A stretch of DNA of 64,000 bases. Source: Sphingobacteriaceae bacterium (GTDB lineage Bacteria > Bacteroidota > Bacteroidia > B-17B0 > Aurantibacillaceae). Positions within the stretch are counted from its first letter, which is position 1. Each line of letters begins with the position of its first letter. The notes beneath the pieces were generated by a model, which saw nothing but the letters and a program-made list of their open reading frames with translations, made no database searches and had not been told where the DNA came from. Below, piece by piece: positions 1 to 8,245 of the stretch. The position numbers were made by a program, and so were the translations under genes. The stretch covers positions 1-64,000 of the forward strand of contig CANKBS010000013.1 in assembly GCA_947480015.1 (NCBI GenBank). The letters run 5' to 3'.

Positions 1-137
1 CATATAAACCGCTTCGTGCGCCCCGTTGCTAGAAACTCCTTAATAATGTGATGTTTTTCTGTTTCGGTAAACAAGTAACCCGATTTTTGAATGATTTTTA
101 CTTCCATTTTTTTACACTTTTTAGTGTAAACCTATTT

Positions 138-190
138 CAGGACAAGACAAAATGTCTTCGCGCGGGCTTTCTATCAGTCCCTGGCGCTCT
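138..190 (-). repeat. REP-like intergenic element, copy 1
   Basis: Read on the minus strand, this block gives GCGCCAGGGACTGAT, then AAAGCCCG, and then a small hairpin AAGACA-TTT-TGTCTT. The first two words recur in the second copy at 410-500 in the same order. From memory, elements with GGGATTG and AAAGCCCG words are common between genes in Bacteroidota; that is recollection, not a search. The role is unknown. Confidence 0.5.
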
Positions 191-409
191 AGTACTTTTA
201 AAGTCTAACTACTTTCAGACAATTTTAGAAATTGTGAAATTAAATTTTACCTAAAATATTATCTCAATTATTTTTAGTAAAGCGAATTGCAATATAAAAA
301 GCAAAAGTCTTAATCCTATTTAAATAAAAAATAATCAAAATGCTATTCAATTTTTACAGGAGAGAATCTAAAATAGAGAATGATAAAAGCATTTAAAGTT
401 TGAGATTTT

Positions 410-500
410 GCGCCAGGGATTGAGCGTCTGTCTGAGCTCCTTTTTGCTTCCGGATATCCGCAGGCAAAAAGAGCGAGTCGCGAAAGCCCGCCCGGGCGCC
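410..500 (+). repeat. REP-like intergenic element, copy 2, with hairpin
   Basis: The block opens with GCGCCAGGGATTGAGCG and closes with GCGAAAGCCCG and GCCCGGGCGCC. Inside it, 436-447 (GCTCcTTTTTGC) pairs with 464-474 (GCAAAAAGAGC) with one bulged base, around a loop holding the palindrome GGATATCC. It is much more GC-rich than its surroundings. No T-run follows, so it is not a classical terminator. Confidence 0.5.
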
Positions 501-533
501 CAAATAATCAATCACTCGTTAAGTGTACACTAA

Positions 534-2891
534 TTACTTCTCTTCATCATCCTCAATATCGATCAAGGGCGGCTCAATAAGCGCGTGTTTAATGGCGCGT
601 TTATTAATAGACAATAAGATGGCAGGCAATAAAATAAGATTGGTAAACATAGACAGAATAAGCGTGAGCGATACCAAAACACCCAAAGCCACCGTGCCAC
701 CAAAACTCGAGGCAGAGAAGATGGCGAATCCACTAAACAAAATAACTGAAGTATAAATCATACTTAAACCGGTATCGTGTATAGCGGCAGAGATAGCCTC
801 GGATGCGGTCTTCTTATATTTTTTTAATTCCTGACGGTATTTGGTGAGGAAGTAAATGGTACCATCGGAAGAAATACCAAAGGCAATACTAAAAATTAAA
901 ATGGTAGAAGGTTTAAACCTTATATCGAGAAAGCCCATGACACCTGCCGTAATAGCCAAAGGAATGAGACAAGGTAATTTAGAAAGGATGATGATGCGCA
1001 CCGAACGGAACAAAGCAATACCCACAATGGCGATAAGAATAATTTCGATGAGTAAACTTTCTAATAAATTTGATAAAAGGTAATCGTTGCTTTTTAAGAA
1101 CACTAAACTGTGTCCAGTTAATACCACCTTATATTCGGCAGGATCAAAGATGGAATCAATTTTTGGTTTCAGATCCAACATCAATTCATCCATTTTTTTG
1201 GAACCGATATCGGCCGCACGGTAAGAAATGCGGGCTACTTGTTTGGCTGAATCCATAACGGTTTGCACCAAACTGCCTTTACCTTTTAAAGATCCCTGAT
1301 ACTCCGATAATTTTTTAAGATCATCTACACCCGGCAATTTGTAGAACTTGGGGTCGCCACCTTTGTAAGCCTGATATGAAAACTTAATGGCTTCGATAAC
1401 CGAAACCGGCTTTGAAAATACCGGGTACTCGGCCATTACTTTTTCGAGACGTTTAATTTTGTACAAAGCCTTGGCATTATTGACAAACAGACCATTAGCC
1501 ACTTTGGTATCTACTGAAATTTCAAAAGGTAAAACTCCGTGAAAATTCTTTTCAAAAAAAGCAAGGTCGTTATACACCGGGTCTTTAGACGGAAGATCAT
1601 CTACCACATAACCATTCATATCAATAAAAGTCATGCCCCAGAATGAAATTAAAGTAATAACCGTAGTGATAGTATAAATTGCAGCCCTCCGTCTTTGCAC
1701 CAGCTGATCGATCATATCGAGGATCTTATTGATGCGTTTACCTTCCTGATGTTTGGTATGCTTGGCTTTTGGCGTTGGTAAATAATTTAAAATAACCGGA
1801 ATTAAAATGAGTGTAATGAGATAGGTCGCCAACACACTAACAGCCGCTACCACACCAAATTCAACCAACATGGAACTTTTTGTAAAATACAACACACCAA
1901 AACCAATGGCGGTTGTAATATTTGCCAGAAATAAAGTGATGCCAATGGTTTCGATGCTACGCTGTAATGCCTTCATTTTATTGCCATGCAGTAAAAATTC
2001 GCTATGGTATTTATTAATGAGGAAGATACAATTGGGTAGACCGATCACCATGATCAATGGGGCTATTAAACCTGAAAGAACGGTGATCTTATAGCCGAAC
2101 AATTCCATAATGCCTATTGACCAAACCACGCCAATAACCACTACCACCAGCGAAAAGAGCACGGTTGATAAGGAACGGAAAAATAACCAGAGGATGAGCG
2201 AGGTGACACAAATGGCGAGAATTAAAAACAAGGTCATTTCATTGCGCACCTTGGTCATGAGTTGCGAACGTATATAGGGCATGCCCGAATAATGCATTTC
2301 GGTACCGTATTTTTTACTGAATTCGGTCCCTAACACGCGGATCTCTTCTACAATATCTAAACGACGTTTTGAATCGAGATCTTTCTTATTAAAAGTGATT
2401 ACAATGGAATAAGCTCCGGTTTCTTTGTTGTAGATTAGACCATCGTAACCCGGTAGATTAAAAATTTCTTTTTTTAAACTGTCGGTTTCCGCTTGCGAGG
2501 TGATGGTGTTTTTAATAACCGGAACAACTTCCAGTTTTTCGAGACTATCGTTTTTAACCACTTTAAAAATGGAGGTCACCGACATTATATCTTTTATGCC
2601 CTGAATGTTTTTAAGGTCTTTGCTTAACTTCTGAAGGTCTCTGAATTTTTCGTATTTGTAAAGGTCTTTGTCTTCAAAGCCCATTACCATAATGTTGCCA
2701 TCTTCGCCAAATACCTTTTTAAAATTACGGTATTCGATAAAGGTACTGTCGGTATCGGGTAAAATTTTTGCAAACTCGTATGATAACTCCATTTTTGAAG
2801 CCTCATAAGCCATGAAGATGGTAAGAATCAATACAGAGAGGGTAAACCACAACTTATTTCTTAATAATACCCCCGAAAAATATTTCCACAT
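534..2891 (-). CDS. RND superfamily exporter, MMPL/Patched-like
   Basis: This 785-residue inner-membrane protein has the duplicated RND layout. One TM segment (about 14-31) is followed by a large extracytoplasmic loop, five TM segments (about 219-385), another TM near 405-425, a second loop and a last TM bundle (about 628-770). The fourth-helix region of each half carries related stretches (GLPNCIFLINKYHSE; SSDGTIYFLTKYRQE), as expected of MMPL or hydrophobe exporters. Such proteins usually use proton motive force to move lipids or hydrophobic molecules; the substrate here is unknown. No membrane-fusion or outer-membrane partner is adjacent. It follows the YitT-like gene by 15 bp, probably in one transcript. 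Confidence 0.85.
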   Translation of the reverse strand: MWKYFSGVLLRNKLWFTLSVLILTIFMAYEASKMELSYEFAKILPDTDSTFIEYRNFKKVFGEDGNIMVMGFEDKDLYKYEKFRDLQKLSKDLKNIQGIKDIMSVTSIFKVVKNDSLEKLEVVPVIKNTITSQAETDSLKKEIFNLPGYDGLIYNKETGAYSIVITFNKKDLDSKRRLDIVEEIRVLGTEFSKKYGTEMHYSGMPYIRSQLMTKVRNEMTLFLILAICVTSLILWLFFRSLSTVLFSLVVVVIGVVWSIGIMELFGYKITVLSGLIAPLIMVIGLPNCIFLINKYHSEFLLHGNKMKALQRSIETIGITLFLANITTAIGFGVLYFTKSSMLVEFGVVAAVSVLATYLITLILIPVILNYLPTPKAKHTKHQEGKRINKILDMIDQLVQRRRAAIYTITTVITLISFWGMTFIDMNGYVVDDLPSKDPVYNDLAFFEKNFHGVLPFEISVDTKVANGLFVNNAKALYKIKRLEKVMAEYPVFSKPVSVIEAIKFSYQAYKGGDPKFYKLPGVDDLKKLSEYQGSLKGKGSLVQTVMDSAKQVARISYRAADIGSKKMDELMLDLKPKIDSIFDPAEYKVVLTGHSLVFLKSNDYLLSNLLESLLIEIILIAIVGIALFRSVRIIILSKLPCLIPLAITAGVMGFLDIRFKPSTILIFSIAFGISSDGTIYFLTKYRQELKKYKKTASEAISAAIHDTGLSMIYTSVILFSGFAIFSASSFGGTVALGVLVSLTLILSMFTNLILLPAILLSINKRAIKHALIEPPLIDIEDDEEK

Positions 2892-2906
2892 AATACCTTG
2901 TTTAAT

Positions 2907-3863
2907 TTAGTGCAACACTCTTTTTTTGATCATTCCCCCTTTGGTATCCTTTACTCTGTTCATGATCACAAAAGCGGCCGGATCAATTTTCTCTATTTCG
3001 GTATTTAATCTTGCTACTTCCAGACGTGTAATCACCGAATACAAAATATCAATTTCTCCTTTTTTCTCTCCGGTTTTTCCATAACCCCGTGTGCCTTTGT
3101 AAACAGTTACGCCACGGCCAAGTTTTTCGGTGATCATTATTCTTAATTCTTCATTCTTTGCCGAGATAATAGTCACACCGGTATATTCCTCAATCCCTTC
3201 AATAATAAAATCGACGGTTTTGGAGGCGCTAAGATACGTTAAAATTGAATATAATGCGGTTTCAAAGGAGAGCAACCAGGCTGCAAAAGAAAAGATGATA
3301 ATATTCACAATGAGAATAATATCACCAATGGTGAGTCCGGTTTTTTTACTAAAATAAATCGCCATTACTTCGGTGCCATCAATAACGCCGCCGCCCCGCA
3401 TGGCAAGGCCAATGCCGGCACCCAGAAAAAATCCGCCGAATACCGATATGAGTAAGCGATCGGTGGTGAGTATGGGGAAATTAACGATGGCAATACAAAG
3501 GGCAAGGCCAATGATGCCCATACTGGTTTTAACGACGAAGTTTTTGCCAATTTGAGCGTAGCCCATAATAACAAAGGGAATGTTAAGCAGCACAATAAGA
3601 ATAGGCAAATCGATGCCGGTGACTTCGGAAGTTAACAGGGAGATGCCGGTAATACCGCCATCAATAAAATTGTTGGGGAGTAAAAAGCTTTTTAAACCAA
3701 AAGCTGCTGAAAACACCCCCAAAATAATCATAAAGGCGTGAATGGCTTCTCGTCTTACCAAAACTTTAAGAATTAAAAATGCCTTGGCCTTTTGATGACG
3801 ACTATGCCCATGAGGTGACTGATGACCTGATTTTTGGTTTATGTCATTTTTCGTTGCACTCAT
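2907..3863 (-). CDS. YitT family membrane protein (DUF161 + DUF2179)
   Basis: The product has about five or six TM helices (motifs LLPNNFIDGGITGISLL and GGGVIDGTEVMAIYFSKKTG) and a C-terminal cytosolic DUF2179-type domain (VTVYKGTRGYGKTGEKKGEI). These are hallmarks of the YitT family, whose function is not settled. The ORF track starts at 3908. I prefer the internal ATG at 3863 (MSATKND) because a good -33/-7 promoter overlaps the upstream start and would place transcription initiation near 3900. The N-terminus is His-rich before the first TM (HQSPHGHSRHQK). It is the first gene of a two-gene operon with the RND exporter. Confidence 0.85.
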   Translation of the reverse strand: MSATKNDINQKSGHQSPHGHSRHQKAKAFLILKVLVRREAIHAFMIILGVFSAAFGLKSFLLPNNFIDGGITGISLLTSEVTGIDLPILIVLLNIPFVIMGYAQIGKNFVVKTSMGIIGLALCIAIVNFPILTTDRLLISVFGGFFLGAGIGLAMRGGGVIDGTEVMAIYFSKKTGLTIGDIILIVNIIIFSFAAWLLSFETALYSILTYLSASKTVDFIIEGIEEYTGVTIISAKNEELRIMITEKLGRGVTVYKGTRGYGKTGEKKGEIDILYSVITRLEVARLNTEIEKIDPAAFVIMNRVKDTKGGMIKKRVLH

Positions 3864-3905
3864 AGCCTTTCCTTGCCTAATAATAGGCACAAATATCCGA
3901 AAAAA

Positions 3906-3938
3906 CAAAACTAATTAAGCCATACTCCTGCTAACAAA
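3906..3938 (-). promoter_or_regulatory. Predicted Bacteroidota promoter for yitT-RND operon
   Basis: Read on the minus strand: TTTG, 21 bases, then TAGTTTTG. This matches the published -33 TTTG and -7 TAnnTTTG consensus. It overlaps the ORF-track start of the YitT gene, which supports the shorter start at 3863. Confidence 0.6.
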
Positions 3939-4105
3939 TTCACATAACAGTCCTTGCTTTTTACCGCTTCCTCAGGTAAAGCCTGTTCTCACTCATTTTA
4001 ATTTTTTTTGGGATTCAGTCGCAGGTTTATTCACTAATTTCATGTAAACGATTTTCACATTTTTTTTAAACTAAATTTTCAAATAAATGAACCTGAGCTT
4101 TATAA
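3939..4105. other. Intergenic, AT-rich, nothing recognised
   Basis: No ORF, repeat or hairpin stands out between the YitT promoter and the TPR remnant. Stop codons occur in all frames, and the run TTTTAATTTTTTTTGGG shows no clear partner stem. Confidence 0.4.
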
Positions 4106-4303
4106 GCCCGATATGTTGATCTTTTAAATACAAAAGATTTTGCGCCATCTAAAACAGCAGATAGTTCATTTAACGATTATAATGGCACGTTAAAAATTAT
4201 TCAGGAAGATGTAAAAATCGGTAAATATGCCAACCGCCGCGAATCGGCTATCCATCATGGCATTGAAGTACTCAGGCATTTCATCGAATTACATCCCCGT
4301 TAT
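4106..4303 (+). pseudogene. 5' coding remnant of the TPR gene, no start codon
   Basis: The frame of the downstream TPR ORF stays open from just after a TAA at 4103-4105 to 4303. It reads as plausible protein (YVDLLNTKDFAPSK, then KYANRRESAIHHGIEVLRHF), including a helix pair that would be another TPR-like unit. No ATG, GTG or TTG occurs in this frame before GTG 4304. The natural reading is a gene whose 5' part, perhaps a larger membrane or glycosyltransferase domain, was lost. Confidence 0.5.
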
Positions 4304-4714
4304 GTGAATGGTTATTTAAATTTAGGACTTTTGTATTTTCAGTTACACAAATATTTTGAAGCACTGTATTACTGGAAAAATGCTGAACGCTTGTATCCCA
4401 ACAATCCTTATTTAAGAAATTACTACCTGGCTTATGCAGCAGATTTAAAAAACAGAGCAGCCCTGGCATTTAACCGCGGAAGAATGGATTCGGCAGCCAT
4501 CAACTTTAACACCCTTACTTTATTAGAACCTGCCAATGCCGAAGCTTATTTTAATTTAGGAGGGGCCTATTTTAATGAACAAAGGTATACGCTGGCCAAA
4601 CGCAGTTGGGATAAGGCTTTGCAATTAAAACCCGATTATGTTGAAGTAAAAAGAGCACTGGCCATGATAAAACCAGAAATGTTGGGAATGAACTTAGGTG
4701 CCCTTAAAGAATAA
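4304..4714 (+). CDS. TPR repeat protein, probably 5'-truncated
   Basis: The 136 residues (GTG start in the track) contain about three tetratricopeptide repeats. Examples are NGYLNLGLLYFQLHKYFEAL, then AEAYFNLGGAYFNEQRYTLA, ending in WDKALQLKPDYVEVKRAL. TPRs mediate protein-protein contacts. There is no signal peptide or membrane segment in the surviving part. Because the reading frame continues upstream without a start codon, this is probably the C-terminal end of a once longer protein and may be a pseudogene. It sits alone between the YitT promoter region and a long inverted repeat. Confidence 0.55.
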   Translation: MNGYLNLGLLYFQLHKYFEALYYWKNAERLYPNNPYLRNYYLAYAADLKNRAALAFNRGRMDSAAINFNTLTLLEPANAEAYFNLGGAYFNEQRYTLAKRSWDKALQLKPDYVEVKRALAMIKPEMLGMNLGALKE

Positions 4715-4804
4715 AAGAAGTAATTAGTCGACCCTCAAAAAGTCGGATTGAAATTCTTTATATGTGTAGAGTTTTTTTAGGCTTTCAGTTTGACGGGCGC
4801 TGCC

Positions 4805-4946
4805 TTTTTGACCTTTTGCAGAGATAGCTGCTGGACAGGCCCACATCAATGGGTTTGAGCGTTTAGAAAAAAGGCCTGGCCAGGCAGTGGTTTTCTTTCG
4901 CTGCCTCTAGCCCGCGAAAGAAAAATCTCCTACAAAAGGTCAAAAG
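4805..4946. repeat. Long imperfect inverted repeat with nested hairpins
   Basis: The outer arms TTTTGACCTTTTG..AGAT (4806-4825) and ATCT..CAAAAGGTCAAAA (4925-4945) are complementary with small bulges. Inside, TTTTCTTTCG (4891-4900) pairs with CGAAAGAAAA (4915-4924), and GGCCTGGCCAGGC is nearly self-complementary. There is no ORF of note, no transposase and no clear target-site duplication. It could be a MITE-like or REP-family element, or a structured transcript end between the TPR remnant and rsmG. The surrounding 4715-5093 region has no gene. Confidence 0.6.
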
Positions 4947-4953
4947 CGTTTTG

Positions 4954-4978
4954 GATACTTTTGCGCGTCAAAAGTATC
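4954..4978. other. Perfect 10-bp hairpin GATACTTTTG/CAAAAGTATC
   Basis: GATACTTTTG, a five-base loop CGCGT, then CAAAAGTATC. The stem is perfect. It lies just outside the larger inverted repeat and probably belongs to the same intergenic element. No T-run follows, so it is not an obvious terminator. Confidence 0.65.
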
Positions 4979-5093
4979 AGAAATAAATGCCGGATTTTTA
5001 AATGGCATTGTGTTTTCCTAGGATTAAAAAACTCGAATTCATAGCCGGAAGGTAAGTGGAATGAGCCCTTGAGAATATTCAACGCTCGACAAA

Positions 5094-5717
5094 TTACATT
5101 TTGTAATAAACCACTTTTTTAGTCTCGAAAAATTCTTCTGTAAAATAATTTTTGAGTTCATGAAATTTAGCGCGCTCGTAAAAGGGACCAAACTCTTCTT
5201 TTAAGTCGCCACCCTTTAAATAGAGTATACCATTGGGCAGGTCGTTAAAATTATCTTTCAGGAATTTATTTTTAACCCACCGGTAAAAAGCCGGAAATTC
5301 GGTAACAGCGCGGCTAACCACAAAATGAAATTTTTCATCCAGTTCTTCGGCACGTTTATGGTAGGCCAAAACATTTTTTAAACCTAAGGCAGTTGAAACT
5401 TCATTCACCACTTTAATTTTTTTTCCGATGCTATCAACCAATGTAAAATCACTTTCAGGAAACAGAATGGCCAGGGGAATGCCCGGGAAACCGCCGCCGG
5501 TGCCTACATCCAACACTTTAGTGCCGGGCTTAAAAGTCATTACTTTGGCTATTCCCAAGGAGTGTAAAATATGCCGTTCGTAAAGCAGTTCACTATCTTT
5601 GCGGGAAATAACATTGATCTGCTCGTTCCAAAAACGGTAGAGTTCGAACAAAGCATCGAATTTTTTTCGTTGTTCATCACTTAGATCGGGAAAATATTTA
5701 TATAGAATATCTGTCAA
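5094..5717 (-). CDS. rsmG: 16S rRNA (guanine527-N7)-methyltransferase RsmG
   Basis: RsmG (GidB) uses S-adenosylmethionine to methylate N7 of G527 in 16S rRNA. The 207-residue length fits the family. Visible signatures are INVISRKD and ERHILHSLGIA in the N-terminal helical part, then the SAM-binding loop VLDVGTGGGFPGIPLAI (about 68-84), the acidic strand end TLVDSIGKK and the motif FVVSRAV. The start ATG directly follows the stop of the ECF sigma factor, which points to translational coupling. It is the last gene of the GT2-sigma-rsmG operon. Downstream lies the inverted-repeat region. Confidence 0.95.
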   Translation of the reverse strand: MTDILYKYFPDLSDEQRKKFDALFELYRFWNEQINVISRKDSELLYERHILHSLGIAKVMTFKPGTKVLDVGTGGGFPGIPLAILFPESDFTLVDSIGKKIKVVNEVSTALGLKNVLAYHKRAEELDEKFHFVVSRAVTEFPAFYRWVKNKFLKDNFNDLPNGILYLKGGDLKEEFGPFYERAKFHELKNYFTEEFFETKKVVYYKM

Positions 5718-6341
5718 TTACATGCGGGCATCGCCGTGGCTTAATACATTATACAGCAAGTCGCGGGCCCTGAATAATTGGGCCTTTATGGTGCCTATAG
5801 GCAGATTTAATTTTTTAGAAATTTCTTCGTGACTCAGTTCCTGAAAATAAAAGAGTTCGATCATTTCTTTGTATTTAGGTTTTAAATTATCCACTAAATA
5901 CCTCAGGTTCTCAATTTTTTGTTTGCGAATAAAATGTTCTTCCGGATCGAGTGTGCCCGATTTAATATTGGCCGAATGGTCGGTGCCCACTGAGTTCTCG
6001 CCTTTGTTATCAAGCGAAATGGCATACTTTTGTTTTTTCTTTCTTAAAAAATCAATGGCATTATTACTGGCAATTTTAAATAACCAAGTGCTAAACGCAA
6101 AATCGGGACTGTATTGTTCCAACCGTTTAAAGGCACGTCCAAAGGCTTCAATAGTAAGATCTTCGGCATCATCTTTATTATTGCACATTTTCATCATCAT
6201 GAAGAAAACACTCTCGCGATAGCGTTGCAATAATTCGGCATAGGCTTTTTGATTGCCTTCATTAACGGCCAATTTAACCAACTTATAATCATAAACGGCT
6301 TTGGTGGTTAATCGCTGATCGTTATCTTCTAGTTCGTCCAC
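5718..6341 (-). CDS. ECF-type RNA polymerase sigma-70 factor
   Basis: The 207-residue protein shows sigma region 2 (about 35-100: AYAELLQRYRESVFF, then DAEDLTIEAFGRAF and FSTWLFKIASNNAIDFLRK) and region 4 with a helix-turn-helix (about 145-195: LSHEEISKKLNLPIGTIKAQLFRAR). The regions are joined by a charged linker. It should direct RNA polymerase to a dedicated promoter set. No anti-sigma factor gene is adjacent, so control is probably at the level of transcription or by another signal. It overlaps the upstream glycosyltransferase by 13 bp and abuts rsmG, so the three are expressed together. Confidence 0.9.
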   Translation of the reverse strand: MDELEDNDQRLTTKAVYDYKLVKLAVNEGNQKAYAELLQRYRESVFFMMMKMCNNKDDAEDLTIEAFGRAFKRLEQYSPDFAFSTWLFKIASNNAIDFLRKKKQKYAISLDNKGENSVGTDHSANIKSGTLDPEEHFIRKQKIENLRYLVDNLKPKYKEMIELFYFQELSHEEISKKLNLPIGTIKAQLFRARDLLYNVLSHGDARM

Positions 6342-7471
6342 TTATTCGGTTTATATATTACTTTGCTTACATGAAAGATAGGATAAATAAACAAGAGTAT
6401 CAATTCATAAAACACAGAACCTGTTAACAGATCCTTTTCATTTAACTTTTTAGAAGCCTTGTTTAAAACAATCCATTGCAACATCATCTTTAAAAATAAC
6501 AGCATAGGGATTAATAAAACTGTCTTCACTGAAAGGCAGAGGGCCAGCAAAGAGAAGTAAAAAAAGTATTGTGAAAAATAGTTAAAAGCAATTTTCGATT
6601 TGGTTGAATGGTTGTAAAGCGGCGCCGTGGTTAAATGGCGAGCCTTTTGAATGCACCAGTCTCTAAATGTGGTTTCCGCTTTAGAATGTGTAATGGCATC
6701 TTTAGTAATACACACATTTACATTACTTTTGGTAGAAGCCTGATTCACAAACAAATCATCGTCGCCCGAATTTATATGATAATGTTTTGAAAATCCTTTT
6801 TCCTTAAAAAAAAGATCTTTGGTGTAAGCTAGGTTGCGGCCAACTCCCATATAAGGTTTGTTCTTAATGGTGGAAGAAAGATATTGCACAGCAATCATAA
6901 AGGCATCAAAACGAATGAGTTTATTGAGAAACCCTTTTTGTTTTTCGTAAGCCCCGTAACCCACTACAATTTCACGTTGATCGGAAAAACCTGCTGCCAT
7001 TTCCTTTAACCATTGGTTGGAGGAAGGATAACAATCGGCATCGGTAAACAACAATTGATTATTTTTTGCCGCTTTGATCCCTACCAGCATGGCGAATTTT
7101 TTACCATGTTTGTAATAAGCATCCTCCTTTATATTGGCTTTACGCAAATTCGGAAAAATCTGAGCAAATTCATCGATCACATTTTCGGTATTATCGTAAC
7201 TGCAATCGTTTACTACAATCACTTCAAAATCTGGATATTCCTGAGTTAATATTTTCGGTAAAAATTCGGTCAGGTTTTCATCCTCGTTTTTGGCACAAAT
7301 AATAACCGAAACAGGCGGGTAATTTTCTTTGGTTGAAAAACGCACATCTTTAAATAAAGAAAGGGGTAGGTAATTGATTAGGTAATTAATCAGAATAAGG
7401 GTGAAACCAATAAGGGCCATTACCGAGAGAAACTCCGGTAAACCAATTTCACGAAAGTCAGGAAATAGCAT
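6329..7471 (-). CDS. GT2 family membrane glycosyltransferase
   Basis: The 380-residue protein has an N-terminal TM helix (about 14-36), a GT-A catalytic domain and two or three C-terminal hydrophobic segments (about 300-370). Catalytic landmarks are PVSVIICAKNEDE, VVNDCSYDNT, the DxD-like TDADC, GDDDLF and a late QKARH resembling the QxxRW motif of processive enzymes. It probably transfers a sugar from a nucleotide donor at the inner face of the membrane; acceptor and linkage cannot be read. It is the first gene of an operon with an ECF sigma factor and rsmG. A -7 box lies at the start codon side (7477-7484). Confidence 0.88.
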   Translation of the reverse strand: MLFPDFREIGLPEFLSVMALIGFTLILINYLINYLPLSLFKDVRFSTKENYPPVSVIICAKNEDENLTEFLPKILTQEYPDFEVIVVNDCSYDNTENVIDEFAQIFPNLRKANIKEDAYYKHGKKFAMLVGIKAAKNNQLLFTDADCYPSSNQWLKEMAAGFSDQREIVVGYGAYEKQKGFLNKLIRFDAFMIAVQYLSSTIKNKPYMGVGRNLAYTKDLFFKEKGFSKHYHINSGDDDLFVNQASTKSNVNVCITKDAITHSKAETTFRDWCIQKARHLTTAPLYNHSTKSKIAFNYFSQYFFYFSLLALCLSVKTVLLIPMLLFLKMMLQWIVLNKASKKLNEKDLLTGSVFYELILLFIYPIFHVSKVIYKPNKWTN

Positions 7472-7476
7472 ATACG

Positions 7477-7484
7477 CAAAGTTA
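7477..7484 (-). promoter_or_regulatory. -7 box for GT2 operon (TAACTTTG)
   Basis: The minus strand reads TAACTTTG, an exact TAnnTTTG match, 6 bp upstream of the GT2 ATG. No TTG/TTTG lies at the normal spacing (the nearest is 16 bases away). If used, transcripts would be almost leaderless. Confidence 0.4.
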
Positions 7485-7510
7485 TCATGTGCTACCCTTG
7501 CAAAATAAGA

Positions 7511-7518
7511 TATCTTTG
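7511..7518 (+). promoter_or_regulatory. -7 box for HAD phosphatase (TATCTTTG)
   Basis: Exact TAnnTTTG match 25 bp before the HAD ATG. No good -33 element is visible. With the minus-strand box at 7477-7484 it forms a near-mirror divergent pair (CAAAGTTATC / GATATCTTTG). Confidence 0.4.
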
Positions 7519-7543
7519 CAACTATTAAACAAAATAATTAACA

Positions 7544-8212
7544 ATGAATTTGCGCATAAAGGCAGTGATCTTTGACATGGACGGGGTTTTAATAGAAAGC
7601 GAATACCTGTGGAGAAGGGCCATGATAGCCGGTTTTAATGAATGGGGCATGGCTTTAACCGAAGATGATTGCCGCAAAACCATGGGCATGCGTTTTAATG
7701 AAGTGATCAGACTTTGGCTAAAACACTTTCAATTAGAGTCTAGTTTGGCGCCACAGATTGAAATACGCGTGATCGCATTACTTTTAGAATATATTGATGA
7801 AGAAGGCACGTTTATTGAAGGCATACCCGAACTCATTCACTGGTGTAAAGCTAATCACATGAAGCTTGGCTTGGCTACTTCCTCGTCACATCAGCTTATG
7901 GAAGCCGTGCTCAAAAAGCTTCAATTAAGCGTCACTTTCGACGCCCTTTGCTCTGCAGAGTTTTTAAAGTATGCTAAACCTCATCCCGAGGTTTTTCTTA
8001 ATTGCGCCGAAAAACTGGGACTCGAAGCCAGCTCCTGCATGGTGATTGAAGATTCATTAAACGGGGTGATCTCGGCTAAAGCGGCTCAAATGCAGGTAGT
8101 GGCGGTTCCCGACGATGCCCATGCCGATTTGCGGGGTTTTGCGCTAGCCGATTATCAGTTTAAAAAAATGGACGAGGTTTTAGCATTATTTAAAACTTTA
8201 ATCAAGGAATAA
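7544..8212 (+). CDS. HAD family phosphatase, beta-PGM/HxpB-like
   Basis: The 222-residue cytosolic HAD hydrolase has an alpha-helical cap of the beta-phosphoglucomutase/sugar-phosphatase type. Motif I is IFDMDGVLIESE (nucleophile Asp and acid/base Asp), motif II is GLATSSS, motif III contains AKPHPEVFL, and motif IV is VIEDSLNGVISA. These are the four conserved HAD motifs in order. The likely reaction is dephosphorylation of a small phosphosugar, or phosphosugar isomerisation; substrate specificity cannot be read. It stands 47 bp upstream of the preferred tgt start and may be co-transcribed with it. Confidence 0.9.
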   Translation: MNLRIKAVIFDMDGVLIESEYLWRRAMIAGFNEWGMALTEDDCRKTMGMRFNEVIRLWLKHFQLESSLAPQIEIRVIALLLEYIDEEGTFIEGIPELIHWCKANHMKLGLATSSSHQLMEAVLKKLQLSVTFDALCSAEFLKYAKPHPEVFLNCAEKLGLEASSCMVIEDSLNGVISAKAAQMQVVAVPDDAHADLRGFALADYQFKKMDEVLALFKTLIKE

Positions 8213-8245
8213 ATCGCCCAAAAATTCAGGAAAATTAAATAATAC

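Larger units (their letters stand above)
1..533. other. Intergenic region with two REP-like copies
   Basis: No convincing gene is present. The only listed ORF (48-254) runs through a repeat copy and is low-complexity, so I do not call it. The stretch is AT-rich except for two GC-richer blocks (about 138-190 and 410-500) that share the words GCGCCAGGGA and AAAGCCCG and are annotated separately as repeats. A 10-bp perfect palindrome, AGTGTACACT, lies at 522-531 just downstream of the exporter stop codon. Confidence 0.6.

Noticed and set aside
48-254. 68-residue ORF at the left end
   Set aside because: It runs through REP-like copy 1, has low complexity and no recognisable motif or start context.
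522-531. Perfect palindrome AGTGTACACT after the RND exporter gene
   Set aside because: A 10-bp palindrome can occur by chance and nothing links it to a known regulator; noted only in the intergenic entry.
4805-4946. Insertion sequence at the inverted repeat
   Set aside because: There is no transposase ORF and no visible target-site duplication; kept only as a repeat.
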